A DNA stretch of 6,384 nucleotides from NCBI GenBank assembly GCA_027040375.1, contig JALUMJ010000200.1:1-6384 (forward strand), written 5' to 3'. How positions within the stretch are numbered: position 1 is the first letter of the stretch; every line of letters starts with the position of its first letter. This DNA comes from Campylobacteraceae bacterium (GTDB lineage: Bacteria; Campylobacterota; Campylobacteria; Campylobacterales; Sulfurospirillaceae). Below are positions 1 to 5,709 of the stretch, one piece after another. Under the pieces are notes generated by a model, which did not search any database, was not told the DNA's origin, and saw nothing but the letters and a program-made list of their open reading frames with translations. The position numbers were made by a program, and so were the translations under genes.

Positions 1-63
1 GATATTGTAAAATTTAAGCCGATAACAAAAGATGAATTTATAAAAAACGGTGGTGTGATTTGA
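1..63 (+). CDS. pxpB: 5-oxoprolinase subunit PxpB, C-terminal end (partial)
   Basis: The first 20 codons of the window are open in frame 1 and end at a TGA at 61-63; the 5' part lies outside the window. The tail contains VKFKPITKDEF, which resembles the usual C-terminus of PxpB/KipI-family proteins (a 'V.F.PI...EF' strand and helix). The decisive clue is context: the next gene is pxpC, and pxpB and pxpC are nearly always adjacent in this order. PxpB is a subunit of the ATP-dependent 5-oxoprolinase PxpABC, which converts 5-oxo-L-proline to L-glutamate in the cytoplasm. The stop codon overlaps the pxpC start, so the two are probably translationally coupled. Only 20 residues are visible, so the call rests mainly on neighbourhood and on this short tail. 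Confidence 0.72.
   Translation, partial: DIVKFKPITKDEFIKNGGVI
49..55 (+). promoter_or_regulatory. Ribosome binding site of pxpC
   Basis: GGTGGTG, lying inside the last codons of pxpB, matches the GGAGGTG Shine-Dalgarno core at six of seven positions. It sits 4 nt before the TTG at 60-62. No ATG or GTG is available in the pxpC frame near this point, so this site supports the TTG start. Confidence 0.5.
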
Positions 64-971
64 GTAGTTTTAAAGTTCTAACTGGCGGACTTCTTAGTAT
101 CGTAGAAGATTTTGGAAGATTTGGTCTTAATGACAAAGGTATCACAAATTCTGGGGTCATGGATGAGTATGCCTACATCATTCTAAATAAACTGCTTTAT
201 AATGCACAAAATACAAATTGTATAGAAATCACACTTGGTGGCTTAAAGCTTGAAGTTGATGATACATGTACTATCGCAGTTAGTGGAGCAGATGCAAATT
301 TTACTATAAATTCTAAAAAAGTTGATATTTGGAAAACTCATAATTTAAAAAAGGGTGATTTGCTTGAGTTTGGATTTGCTAAAAAGGGAGCCAGAATTTA
401 TTTTGGAGTAAAAGGTGGATTTGACATAAAACAAGAGCTAGGAAGCAACTCTGTAACTATAAAAGAAAATATCGGCACAAATCTTAAAAGTGGAGACAAG
501 TTAAGATTTTTAGATAATAGCTTTGAGGAACACAATATTTGTCTAAAAAAAGAGTTTATTCCCCCTTATGAAGATAATTTAACTCTAAGAGTTATTTTAG
601 GATATCAAGAGAATCATTTTGATAAAAAACAGATAGAAAATTTCTTTAACCAAACATATAAAATTTCTTCACAAAACAACAGGATGGGCTATCGCTTAGA
701 ATCAAAACCTATAAAATGCAAAATAGAAGGAATTATATCTGAGGGGATTAGTTTTGGAGCAATTCAGATACCAAAAGACGGACAACCTATAGTCTTGCTA
801 AAAGACAGACAAACCATCGGTGGATATCCAAAGATTGGTTCAGTTTTACCCATAGATTGCTTTAAATTATCACAGTTAAAAGCAGGGAATTTTATAAATT
901 TTAAACCGATAAGCCTAGAAGAAGCCGAACTGAAGATGCTAGAATTTAAGCAGTTAACTCTTGAAATCTAG
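60..971 (+). CDS. pxpC: 5-oxoprolinase subunit PxpC (biotin-dependent carboxyltransferase-like family)
   Basis: This 303-residue protein spans the whole CT_A_B (carboxyltransferase A/B-like, KipA) family at its normal length. Family motifs appear in order: DFGRFG (17-22), SGVMDEYAY (31-39), an EITLGG segment (56-61), GVKGGFD (116-122), NRMGYRL (207-213), and the most conserved block at 227-260 with GAIQIPKDGQPI and DRQTIGGYPKIG. With PxpA and PxpB, members hydrolyse 5-oxoproline to glutamate at the cost of ATP in the cytoplasm. The older label 'allophanate hydrolase subunit 2' or KipA refers to the same family. No biotin carboxylase gene is visible, so the oxoprolinase role is preferred. The start is TTG at 60-62, overlapping the pxpB stop as TTGA (4-nt overlap). 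The 3' end overlaps the end of the convergent gene by 26 nt, and no intrinsic terminator is visible after it. pxpA is not in the window. Family assignment is firm; function is inferred from the pxpBC pair. Confidence 0.93.
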   Translation: MSSFKVLTGGLLSIVEDFGRFGLNDKGITNSGVMDEYAYIILNKLLYNAQNTNCIEITLGGLKLEVDDTCTIAVSGADANFTINSKKVDIWKTHNLKKGDLLEFGFAKKGARIYFGVKGGFDIKQELGSNSVTIKENIGTNLKSGDKLRFLDNSFEEHNICLKKEFIPPYEDNLTLRVILGYQENHFDKKQIENFFNQTYKISSQNNRMGYRLESKPIKCKIEGIISEGISFGAIQIPKDGQPIVLLKDRQTIGGYPKIGSVLPIDCFKLSQLKAGNFINFKPISLEEAELKMLEFKQLTLEI

Positions 972-1386
972 TTTGCAAATCTTCTTTCATCTTGTTAGCT
1001 ATTAACTCTCCATCTTTTATATTTTCTCTTACAAAAGCATCTAAGTTTATGAGTGTTTTGGCTAATTCGCTTTCTATATCCTGTTTTGATCTGTTTTTTG
1101 CCATAGAAGTTTCAAAGAAAACCAGTTTTCTTATGAAATCAGATAATTTTTCTTGCGTATCTTCCAAATCTTTGCCATCTACTAAAATATATATACTCTC
1201 ATCAGTTTTATTAATATCTTTTTTTATATCTCTGATATACTCTTGGATATGTGCGGAAAATTTTGCATACTTTTCATAAGGATTTAAAGCATCTTTGTCC
1301 ATTCCTTCTGTAATTCTCTTTATATTTTTGATTAGTATAAAAGCAACTACAATAGATATGAAAATAGCAGGAAAAAATTGATCCAT
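946..1386 (-). CDS. Hypothetical membrane-anchored helical protein, 146 aa
   Basis: I do not recognise this protein. It has one hydrophobic segment at about residues 4-19 (PAIFISIVVAFILI) followed at once by the basic KNIKR. By the positive-inside rule this suggests a short outside N-terminus and a cytoplasmic C-terminal domain. Residues 35-146 are rich in Lys, Glu, Asp and Leu with few helix breakers, consistent with long amphipathic helices or coiled coil. No catalytic motif, cysteine or metal site is visible. The ATG start is well supported: an AAGG ribosome site lies 6 nt upstream (1393-1396), and a TGCTATAAT extended -10 lies 24 nt upstream of the start codon. This support is the main reason to prefer it over the antisense reading frame at 992-1279, which has a Ser/Phe-rich shadow-like composition. 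It follows the aapP terminator and is probably transcribed alone. A scaffold or envelope-associated role is possible but unsupported. Confidence 0.75.
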   Translation of the reverse strand: MDQFFPAIFISIVVAFILIKNIKRITEGMDKDALNPYEKYAKFSAHIQEYIRDIKKDINKTDESIYILVDGKDLEDTQEKLSDFIRKLVFFETSMAKNRSKQDIESELAKTLINLDAFVRENIKDGELIANKMKEDLQTRFQELTA

Positions 1387-1410
1387 ATTAAACCTTTTAT
1401 ATTTTTTAAA

Positions 1411-1419
1411 ATTATAGCA
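1411..1419 (-). promoter_or_regulatory. Extended -10 promoter of the 146-aa gene
   Basis: On the minus strand TGCTATAAT, a perfect TATAAT with an upstream TGn, is preceded by a run of seven T. This T-run plus TGn-TATAAT form is the typical vegetative promoter style of Campylobacterota, which often lack a recognisable -35 box. The expected transcription start is near 1404, giving a leader of about 18 nt with the ribosome site at 1393-1396. Confidence 0.7.
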
Positions 1420-1457
1420 AAAAAAGGTAAATCAAGGGGCAAAAGCCCCGTGATTTA
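1419..1457 (-). terminator. Intrinsic terminator of the aapJQMP operon
   Basis: An inverted repeat of 12 bp arms (1429-1440 and 1445-1456) with one mismatch surrounds a 4-nt loop. One more T-A pair at 1428/1457 extends it into the aapP stop codon. The inner five pairs are GGGGC/GCCCC. On the minus strand the stem is followed, after two C residues, by seven T (1419-1425). It sits directly at the end of aapP and in the right orientation to end the aap transcript. Confidence 0.85.
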
Positions 1458-2201
1458 ATGTGAAAGTATTTGAGATAAAAATAATTTTAATCTATCTGAT
1501 TGAGGGTTTTCAAAGAATTCTTCAGGTGTATTTTCTTCTATGATTTGACCTGCTTCCATAAAGATAACACGATCCGCAACTTTTTTTGCAAATCCCATCT
1601 CATGAGTTACGCAAACCATAGTTCTTTTTTCTTGTGCAAGTTCAATCATAACATCCAAAACTTCTGAAATCATTTCAGGATCAAGTGCACTTGTTGGTTC
1701 ATCAAAAAGCATGATAGAAGGATTTTTACAAAGACTTCTAGCGATTGCTACCCTTTGTTGCTGCCCACCACTTAACTGGTTGGGATATTTTTTTGCTTGA
1801 TCAGCGATTCCGACTCGTTCAAGAAATTCCATAGCTGTATTTATAGCCTCTTTCTTTGGTGTGTTTTTTACCCAAATAGGAGCAAGAGTTAGATTATCTA
1901 CGATAGAAAGATGAGGAAATAGGTTAAAATGTTGGAATACCATAGCTACATCTTCTCGAATAGCTTTTATCTTTTTAACATCATCAGTTAATTCAACATC
2001 ATTTACGACAATTTGTCCTTCTTGAAATTGTTCAAGATAATTTATACATCTAATTAGCGTAGATTTTCCACTTCCTGATGGGCCAGCTACTACGATAATT
2101 TCACCTTTTTTTACATTTAGATTTATATCCTTTAAGACATGAAAATCGCCATACCATTTATTTAAATTTTTTATTTCTATTACATCATTTTTATTGTCCA
2201 T
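1455..2201 (-). CDS. aapP: General L-amino acid ABC transporter ATP-binding protein AapP
   Basis: This 248-residue ATPase powers the importer and acts on the cytoplasmic face with AapQ and AapM. All nucleotide-binding motifs are intact: Walker [10 protein letters not shown] (40-48), Q-loop Gln90 in [14 protein letters not shown] signature LSGGQQQR (143-150), Walker B IMLFDE with catalytic Glu168, D-loop SALD (171-174), and H-loop His200 in [14 protein letters not shown]. The FNLFPHL and EMGFA segments are typical of polar amino acid importers (HisP/GlnQ/AapP family), and the length is normal. It is the last gene of the operon. Its ATG lies 8 nt past the aapM stop codon, and its AGGAA ribosome site overlaps that stop. 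A terminator begins within its own stop codon. GlnQ or GltL would be alternative names by sequence alone; gene order decides for AapP. Confidence 0.95.
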   Translation of the reverse strand: MDNKNDVIEIKNLNKWYGDFHVLKDINLNVKKGEIIVVAGPSGSGKSTLIRCINYLEQFQEGQIVVNDVELTDDVKKIKAIREDVAMVFQHFNLFPHLSIVDNLTLAPIWVKNTPKKEAINTAMEFLERVGIADQAKKYPNQLSGGQQQRVAIARSLCKNPSIMLFDEPTSALDPEMISEVLDVMIELAQEKRTMVCVTHEMGFAKKVADRVIFMEAGQIIEENTPEEFFENPQSDRLKLFLSQILSH

Positions 2202-2206
2202 AATTT

Positions 2207-2211
2207 TTCCT
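2207..2211 (-). promoter_or_regulatory. Ribosome binding site of aapP overlapping the aapM stop
   Basis: On the minus strand AGGAA lies 5 nt before the aapP ATG and shares two bases with the TAG stop of aapM (2210-2212). A ribosome terminating on aapM would sit on this site, so the two genes are probably translationally coupled. Confidence 0.65.
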
Positions 2212-3295
2212 ATTTTAAATTGGTGTTAAATCTTTTTTCCAAAGACTTACTATAAACTGACATACTATAACAAAATACCCAAAATATCAGTGTTACAAAT
2301 ACATATCCCTCAGTTTCAAATCCTAGCCAGTGTGAATCACTCCCTGTTACTTGAACCATCGCCAACAGGTCAAATAAACCAATGATGAGAACAAGTGTAG
2401 TATCTTGGAAAAGTGCTATAAATGAGCCAACCAAGTTTGGAATAGCAACTTTTAAAGCTTGCGGCAATATAACTAGAAGCATTTTTTGCCAATATGAAAG
2501 ACCAACAGCATCTGCTGCCTCATATTGCCCAGATGGTATCGATTGAAGACCGCCACGGATAACTTCTGCAATATAAGCAGCTTGAAATAGTGTTATACCT
2601 ATAAGTGCACGAAGTAATTTATCAAATGTAACTCCCTCAGGAAAAAATAGAGGCAATATAACTGATGACATAAATAAAATTGTAATAAGTGGAACACCCC
2701 TTATAAATTCGATATATGTAACAGATACACTTTTAATGATAGGCAATTTTGATGCTCTTCCAAATGCAAGTATGATTCCAAGTGGGAAAGAACAAACTAT
2801 ACCAACGGAAGAGACTACAATAGTAAGCATCAACCCGCCCCATTTATTTGTGTCAATAGTTTCTAAACCAAAAAAACCACCTCTTATAAGGATAAAAGCA
2901 ATTATAAAATATATAATAGCGATTATGATTTTTGGCATAGCTTGCTTTAAATATTTAAAAGAAGCAATTACTACAAAAAATAGTGCATAAGTAAGATGAA
3001 TTCTCCATCTTTCAACTTCTGGGTAAAAACCGTACATGAACATGTCCATTTTTGCTCTAACAAAAACCCAGCAAGCACCATCTCCTGTACAATCAGCTCT
3101 AGTGGAGCCAGCAAAATTTGCATCTATGATTGACCACTTTATAAAAGGAGGAATTACCCAAAAAAGAAAAGCGATTCCAAGTATCGTCATAGCACTATTT
3201 AGTGGTGTTGAAAATAAATTTGCTCTTAACCAATACACCATACCCTTTGAGTTTGACGGTGCCTCCCTTGTTTCGACTTTATTATATACAGCCAC
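2210..3295 (-). CDS. aapM: General L-amino acid ABC transporter permease AapM
   Basis: This 361-residue inner-membrane permease pairs with AapQ to form the translocation channel. It has about eight hydrophobic segments (near 33-52, 101-120, 122-140, 154-178, 195-218, 227-246, 283-312, 328-347). The C-terminal half is the standard HisM-type permease domain, with the EAA loop at 259-280 ([11 protein letters not shown]...LPQA) that docks on AapP. The first 150 residues, including the cysteine-containing segment near 68-98 ([10 protein letters not shown], then [11 protein letters not shown]), are the extension that marks AapM/BztC and makes it longer than ordinary 220-residue permeases. The start is GTG at 3293-3295, 1 nt after the aapQ stop, chosen because AAGGAAAG stands 5 nt upstream; the next Met is at residue 19. 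I see no damage in the gene. Confidence 0.94.
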   Translation of the reverse strand: MAVYNKVETREAPSNSKGMVYWLRANLFSTPLNSAMTILGIAFLFWVIPPFIKWSIIDANFAGSTRADCTGDGACWVFVRAKMDMFMYGFYPEVERWRIHLTYALFFVVIASFKYLKQAMPKIIIAIIYFIIAFILIRGGFFGLETIDTNKWGGLMLTIVVSSVGIVCSFPLGIILAFGRASKLPIIKSVSVTYIEFIRGVPLITILFMSSVILPLFFPEGVTFDKLLRALIGITLFQAAYIAEVIRGGLQSIPSGQYEAADAVGLSYWQKMLLVILPQALKVAIPNLVGSFIALFQDTTLVLIIGLFDLLAMVQVTGSDSHWLGFETEGYVFVTLIFWVFCYSMSVYSKSLEKRFNTNLK

Positions 3296-3296
3296 T

Positions 3297-4451
3297 TTAT
3301 CTTTCCTTAATTTTCATTTTAAAATTTATCCAATTTAGAAGAGCAGATACTACTAAACTTACCACTAGATAAACGAGCATTGTCATAGAAATGATCTCTA
3401 TAGCTTGTCCCACCTGATTTAGTGTAGTACCAGCAAATACAGTTACTAACTCAGGATAACCAATCGCAGTCGCCAAAGATGAGTTTTTAACTATGTTTAG
3501 GTACTGATTGATAGTTGGTGGTATCGCAATTCTTATGGCTTGAGGTAAAACAACAAGTTTCAGTGCTTGATAACTTGAAAGTCCTATAGATGCTGCCGCT
3601 TCTTTTTGTCCCTTGCTTACGGCTTCTATACCACTTCTTACAGCTTCGGCTATAAAAGTTGCAGTATATATAGTAAGCGCAAATGTAAGTGCTAAAAATT
3701 CTGGATAAAAAGTTTTTCCACCTGTAAAGTTAAAACCTCTTAAGTGCGGATAAGAAAAATTGAAATTTGCTCCAAAGATAAAATATGCGGCAATTGGCAC
3801 AACCACTAAAAGCCCAAGTCCAGTATATAAAACAGGAAAATCCTCTCCAGTTTCTTCGTGCCTTTTATTTGCCCATCTATTTAGAAAAAAAACAAAAACA
3901 AAAACAAAAGCAACAGAAACCATAACTCCTATAGTGGTGCTATTCATATCTGGTTTAGGCACATAAAAACCTCGGTTGTTTATAAAAATAGAACCAAATA
4001 ATTCTATGCTTTTTCTAGGGCTTGGCAAAGTAGCTAAAACCACATTGTACCAAAACAGGATTTGTAAAAGTATTGGTATATTTCTAAAAATATCTATGTA
4101 AGCAGATGACAACTTTGCTATAAGCCAGTTATTTGATAATCTCAAAACACCTATTATAAGCCCCAAAATACTAGATAAAAAGATAACGATTACAGATATG
4201 ATAATAGTATTTAATAAACCAACAAAAAATACTCTCCAATAAGTATAGGTTTCATTGTAGGCGATTGGTGAGTCGTTGATAGCAAATCCAGAAGTTCCAG
4301 TTAGAAAACCAAAACCAGTTCGGATGCCTCTTTGTTCTATATTGTGTACAGTATTTGTGCCAATATACCACAAAAATGCAACTAAACCGATTATGGTAAG
4401 TAGTTGAAAAAGTATTCCCCTCACTTTTCGGTCTCTTAATAATGCAAACAT
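3297..4451 (-). CDS. aapQ: General L-amino acid ABC transporter permease AapQ
   Basis: This 384-residue integral membrane permease partners AapM. A first membrane helix at about 12-30 leads to a 40-residue loop, then helices near 73-103 and 120-140. A long family-specific insertion (about 141-250) carries two more hydrophobic segments (175-190, 208-226), and the permease core follows. The EAA loop is at 284-305 (EAAASIGLSSYQ...LPQA). The C-terminal stretch GYPELVTVFAGTTLNQVGQAIE (331-352) closely follows the AapQ/BztB pattern. The length fits AapQ and is well above HisQ-type permeases of about 220 residues. The ATG at 4449-4451 has AAAGGAA 4 nt upstream (4456-4462). The gene lies 68 nt after aapJ, beyond a hairpin. 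A short hexanucleotide repeat encodes Val-Phe pairs near residues 183-188. Confidence 0.94.
   Translation of the reverse strand: MFALLRDRKVRGILFQLLTIIGLVAFLWYIGTNTVHNIEQRGIRTGFGFLTGTSGFAINDSPIAYNETYTYWRVFFVGLLNTIIISVIVIFLSSILGLIIGVLRLSNNWLIAKLSSAYIDIFRNIPILLQILFWYNVVLATLPSPRKSIELFGSIFINNRGFYVPKPDMNSTTIGVMVSVAFVFVFVFFLNRWANKRHEETGEDFPVLYTGLGLLVVVPIAAYFIFGANFNFSYPHLRGFNFTGGKTFYPEFLALTFALTIYTATFIAEAVRSGIEAVSKGQKEAAASIGLSSYQALKLVVLPQAIRIAIPPTINQYLNIVKNSSLATAIGYPELVTVFAGTTLNQVGQAIEIISMTMLVYLVVSLVVSALLNWINFKMKIKER
3301..3308 (-). promoter_or_regulatory. Ribosome binding site of aapM (supports the GTG start)
   Basis: AAGGAAAG on the minus strand lies inside the last codons of aapQ, 5 nt before GTG at 3293-3295. 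It is the evidence for choosing GTG over the first downstream ATG and fits coupled translation across a 1-nt gap. Confidence 0.65.
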
Positions 4452-4475
4452 TTAATTCCTTTATTTTGTAGTGTA

Positions 4476-4493
4476 GGGCGGAATTAACCGCCC
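4476..4493 (-). promoter_or_regulatory. Intercistronic hairpin between aapJ and aapQ
   Basis: GGGCGG and CCGCCC form a perfect 6-bp, all G-C stem around a 6-nt A/T loop, 26 nt after the aapJ stop. It stands out in otherwise AT-rich DNA. No T-run follows on the minus strand, so it is not a standard terminator. Hairpins at this place in binding-protein transporter operons commonly protect the upstream message from 3' exonuclease or cause partial termination, so that more binding protein than permease is made. That role is inferred here. Confidence 0.6.
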
Positions 4494-4519
4494 ATAAATG
4501 TAAATGTGTTATATGAAGA

Positions 4520-5542
4520 TTATCTAAATGGAGGAGAGTACTGTAATCCGCCTTTTGTCCAAAGAGCATTTAAGCCTCTTTTGATTTTAAGAGGTGATCC
4601 CATTCCGACAGTTCTTTCGAATACTTCGCCATAATTACCAACTTGCTTGATAATTTGATATGCAAAATCTTTTTTAAGACCAAGGTTTTCACCAAGTTTG
4701 CCTTCAACTCCAAGTATTCTTTTTACTGTAGGGTTGTTTGATTTTAGCATGCTATCAACATTTTTACTTGTGATTCCAGCTTCTTCAGCAGCTACCATTG
4801 CGTTATAAGACCATTTTACTATATTAAACCATTTGTCATCACCTTGTCTAACAACTGGTCCCAAAGGCTCTTTTGATATGATGTTTGGAAGAACCATTGA
4901 TCCGGCAGGATTTTTTAATTTAATTCTCAATGAATAAAGTTGAGATGAGTCAGAAGTGATAACATCACATCTTCCAGTTTCAAAACCTTTTAAAACTTGG
5001 TCATTTGAATCATAAGCAACTAATTTGTATTTCATTCCATTTTTTCTAAAATAATCAGCAAGATTAAGTTCAGTTGTAGTTCCTGATTGAACACAAACTG
5101 CTGCACCATCAAGTTCTTTAGCATTTTTTACACCGAGTGATTTATGAACCAAGAAACCTTGACCATCATAAAAGTTTACACCCGCAAAGTTAAGACCAAG
5201 TGATGAGTCTCTAGTTTCTGTCCAAGTAGTATTTCTTGAAAGAAGATCAATTTCACCACTTTGAAGTGCTGTAAATCTTTCTTTAGCATTCAATGATGTA
5301 TATTTTACTTTTGTTTGATCCCCTAGAACTGCTGCTGCAACCGCTCTACATACTTCTACATCAATACCGCTCCAATGTCCTTTTGAGTCAGCTGAAGCAA
5401 ATCCTGGAAGACCTGAGTTTATACCGCATTTAAGGTAACCTTGACTTAGAGTGTCGCTTAGTGTATCTGCACTTGCAACTGATGCGCTTAAACTTAAAGC
5501 GGCTATTGTCGCTATAGAAATTTTTGCAATCTTTGATTTCAT
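4520..5542 (-). CDS. aapJ: General L-amino acid ABC transporter substrate-binding protein AapJ
   Basis: This 340-residue periplasmic protein captures amino acids and delivers them to AapQM. A Sec signal peptide is clear: basic MKSKIAK, a hydrophobic Ile/Ala/Leu core, and a likely signal peptidase I cut after VASA (25/26). No lipobox is present. The mature part is a family 3 binding protein with Aap/Bzt hallmarks: AKERFTALQSGEIDLLSRNTTWT (86-108), YDGQGF (125-130), QSGTTTELNLADYFR (152-166), KEPLGPVVRQGDDKWF (224-239), and the closing RGLNALW...QYSPPFR (322-340). By family analogy Arg103 or Arg111 and Asp198 are candidate contacts for the ligand carboxylate and amino groups. The four cysteines (39, 65, 150, 192) fall at positions conserved in AapJ and could form disulfides. 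AAAGGA lies 5 nt before the ATG. The exact substrate range cannot be read from sequence; the family takes up Glu, Gln, Asp, Asn and often other L-amino acids. Confidence 0.96.
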   Translation of the reverse strand: MKSKIAKISIATIAALSLSASVASADTLSDTLSQGYLKCGINSGLPGFASADSKGHWSGIDVEVCRAVAAAVLGDQTKVKYTSLNAKERFTALQSGEIDLLSRNTTWTETRDSSLGLNFAGVNFYDGQGFLVHKSLGVKNAKELDGAAVCVQSGTTTELNLADYFRKNGMKYKLVAYDSNDQVLKGFETGRCDVITSDSSQLYSLRIKLKNPAGSMVLPNIISKEPLGPVVRQGDDKWFNIVKWSYNAMVAAEEAGITSKNVDSMLKSNNPTVKRILGVEGKLGENLGLKKDFAYQIIKQVGNYGEVFERTVGMGSPLKIKRGLNALWTKGGLQYSPPFR

Positions 5543-5547
5543 ATGAA

Positions 5548-5553
5548 TCCTTT
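5548..5553 (-). promoter_or_regulatory. Ribosome binding site of aapJ
   Basis: AAAGGA on the minus strand stands 5 nt before the ATG at 5540-5542, the only strong Shine-Dalgarno match in the leader. It places the start so that a complete signal peptide is made. Confidence 0.65.
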
Positions 5554-5618
5554 AAAAAATTTTGTAGAATTTGGTTATTGTCATAAAATGGCAATAGTGT
5601 CAAAATCAACATTAATTC

Positions 5619-5624
5619 ATTATA
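5619..5624 (-). promoter_or_regulatory. Probable -10 element of the aapJQMP promoter
   Basis: A perfect TATAAT on the minus strand lies 76 nt before the aapJ start codon in a very AT-rich stretch. The expected start site is near 5612, giving a leader of about 70 nt. There is no convincing -35 hexamer, which is common in Campylobacterota. Two weaker candidates (TATAAT at 5709-5714 and TGCTACAAT at 5701-5709) overlap or abut the end of the rarD-like gene and could act as upstream starts. Confidence 0.55.
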
Positions 5625-5646
5625 CTTTTATAAAATTGATTTTTAG

Positions 5647-5670
5647 TTTAAATTTGCAAGGAAATTTAAA
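5647..5670. repeat. Perfect 9-bp inverted repeat upstream of the aap promoter, possible operator
   Basis: TTTAAATTT (5647-5655) and AAATTTAAA (5662-5670) are exact reverse complements around a GCAAGG spacer. The centre lies about 46 nt upstream of the expected aapJ transcription start, a usual place for an activator or co-regulator site. No T-tract follows closely on either strand, so terminator function is unlikely. The arms are pure A/T, so chance occurrence is more likely than for mixed sequence. Confidence 0.4.
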
Positions 5671-5709
5671 TAATTTCATTTTTGTTTCATAAAGTTACAT
5701 ATTGTAGCA

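Noticed and set aside
954..1009. TTAACTCT direct repeat at 954-961 and 1002-1009 near the convergent gene ends
   Set aside because: Only 8 bases, A/T-biased, lying within coding sequence; expected by chance.
992..1279. 95-codon plus-strand frame antisense to the 146-aa gene
   Set aside because: No ribosome site or promoter; Ser/Phe-rich composition is typical of the reverse of a Lys/Glu-rich coding strand.
2736..3338. Plus-strand frames of 84 and 100 codons opposite aapM
   Set aside because: Both are antisense to a complete, motif-rich permease gene and have no start signals.
4252..4569. 105-codon minus-strand frame spanning the aapJ-aapQ junction
   Set aside because: It overlaps two well-supported genes out of frame and reads through the intercistronic hairpin; composition (His, Cys, Trp scattered) is not protein-like.
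5577..5595. ATTGTC...GGCAAT dyad in the aapJ leader as a riboswitch or attenuator stem
   Set aside because: In the transcribed (minus-strand) RNA it has a mismatch and only about five pairs, with no T-run or known riboswitch pattern.
5575..5603. TTGACA (minus strand, 5598-5603) as a -35 box for a second aapJ promoter
   Set aside because: No acceptable -10 hexamer occurs 16-18 nt downstream; the best match there is CAATAA.
5430..5612. 60-codon minus-strand frame whose ATG lies at the expected aap transcription start, so it could be a leaderless upstream ORF overlapping aapJ
   Set aside because: It has no ribosome site, runs out of frame far into aapJ, and its peptide looks like a frame shadow of the signal peptide region. 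Only a mapped start exactly at 5612 would revive it.
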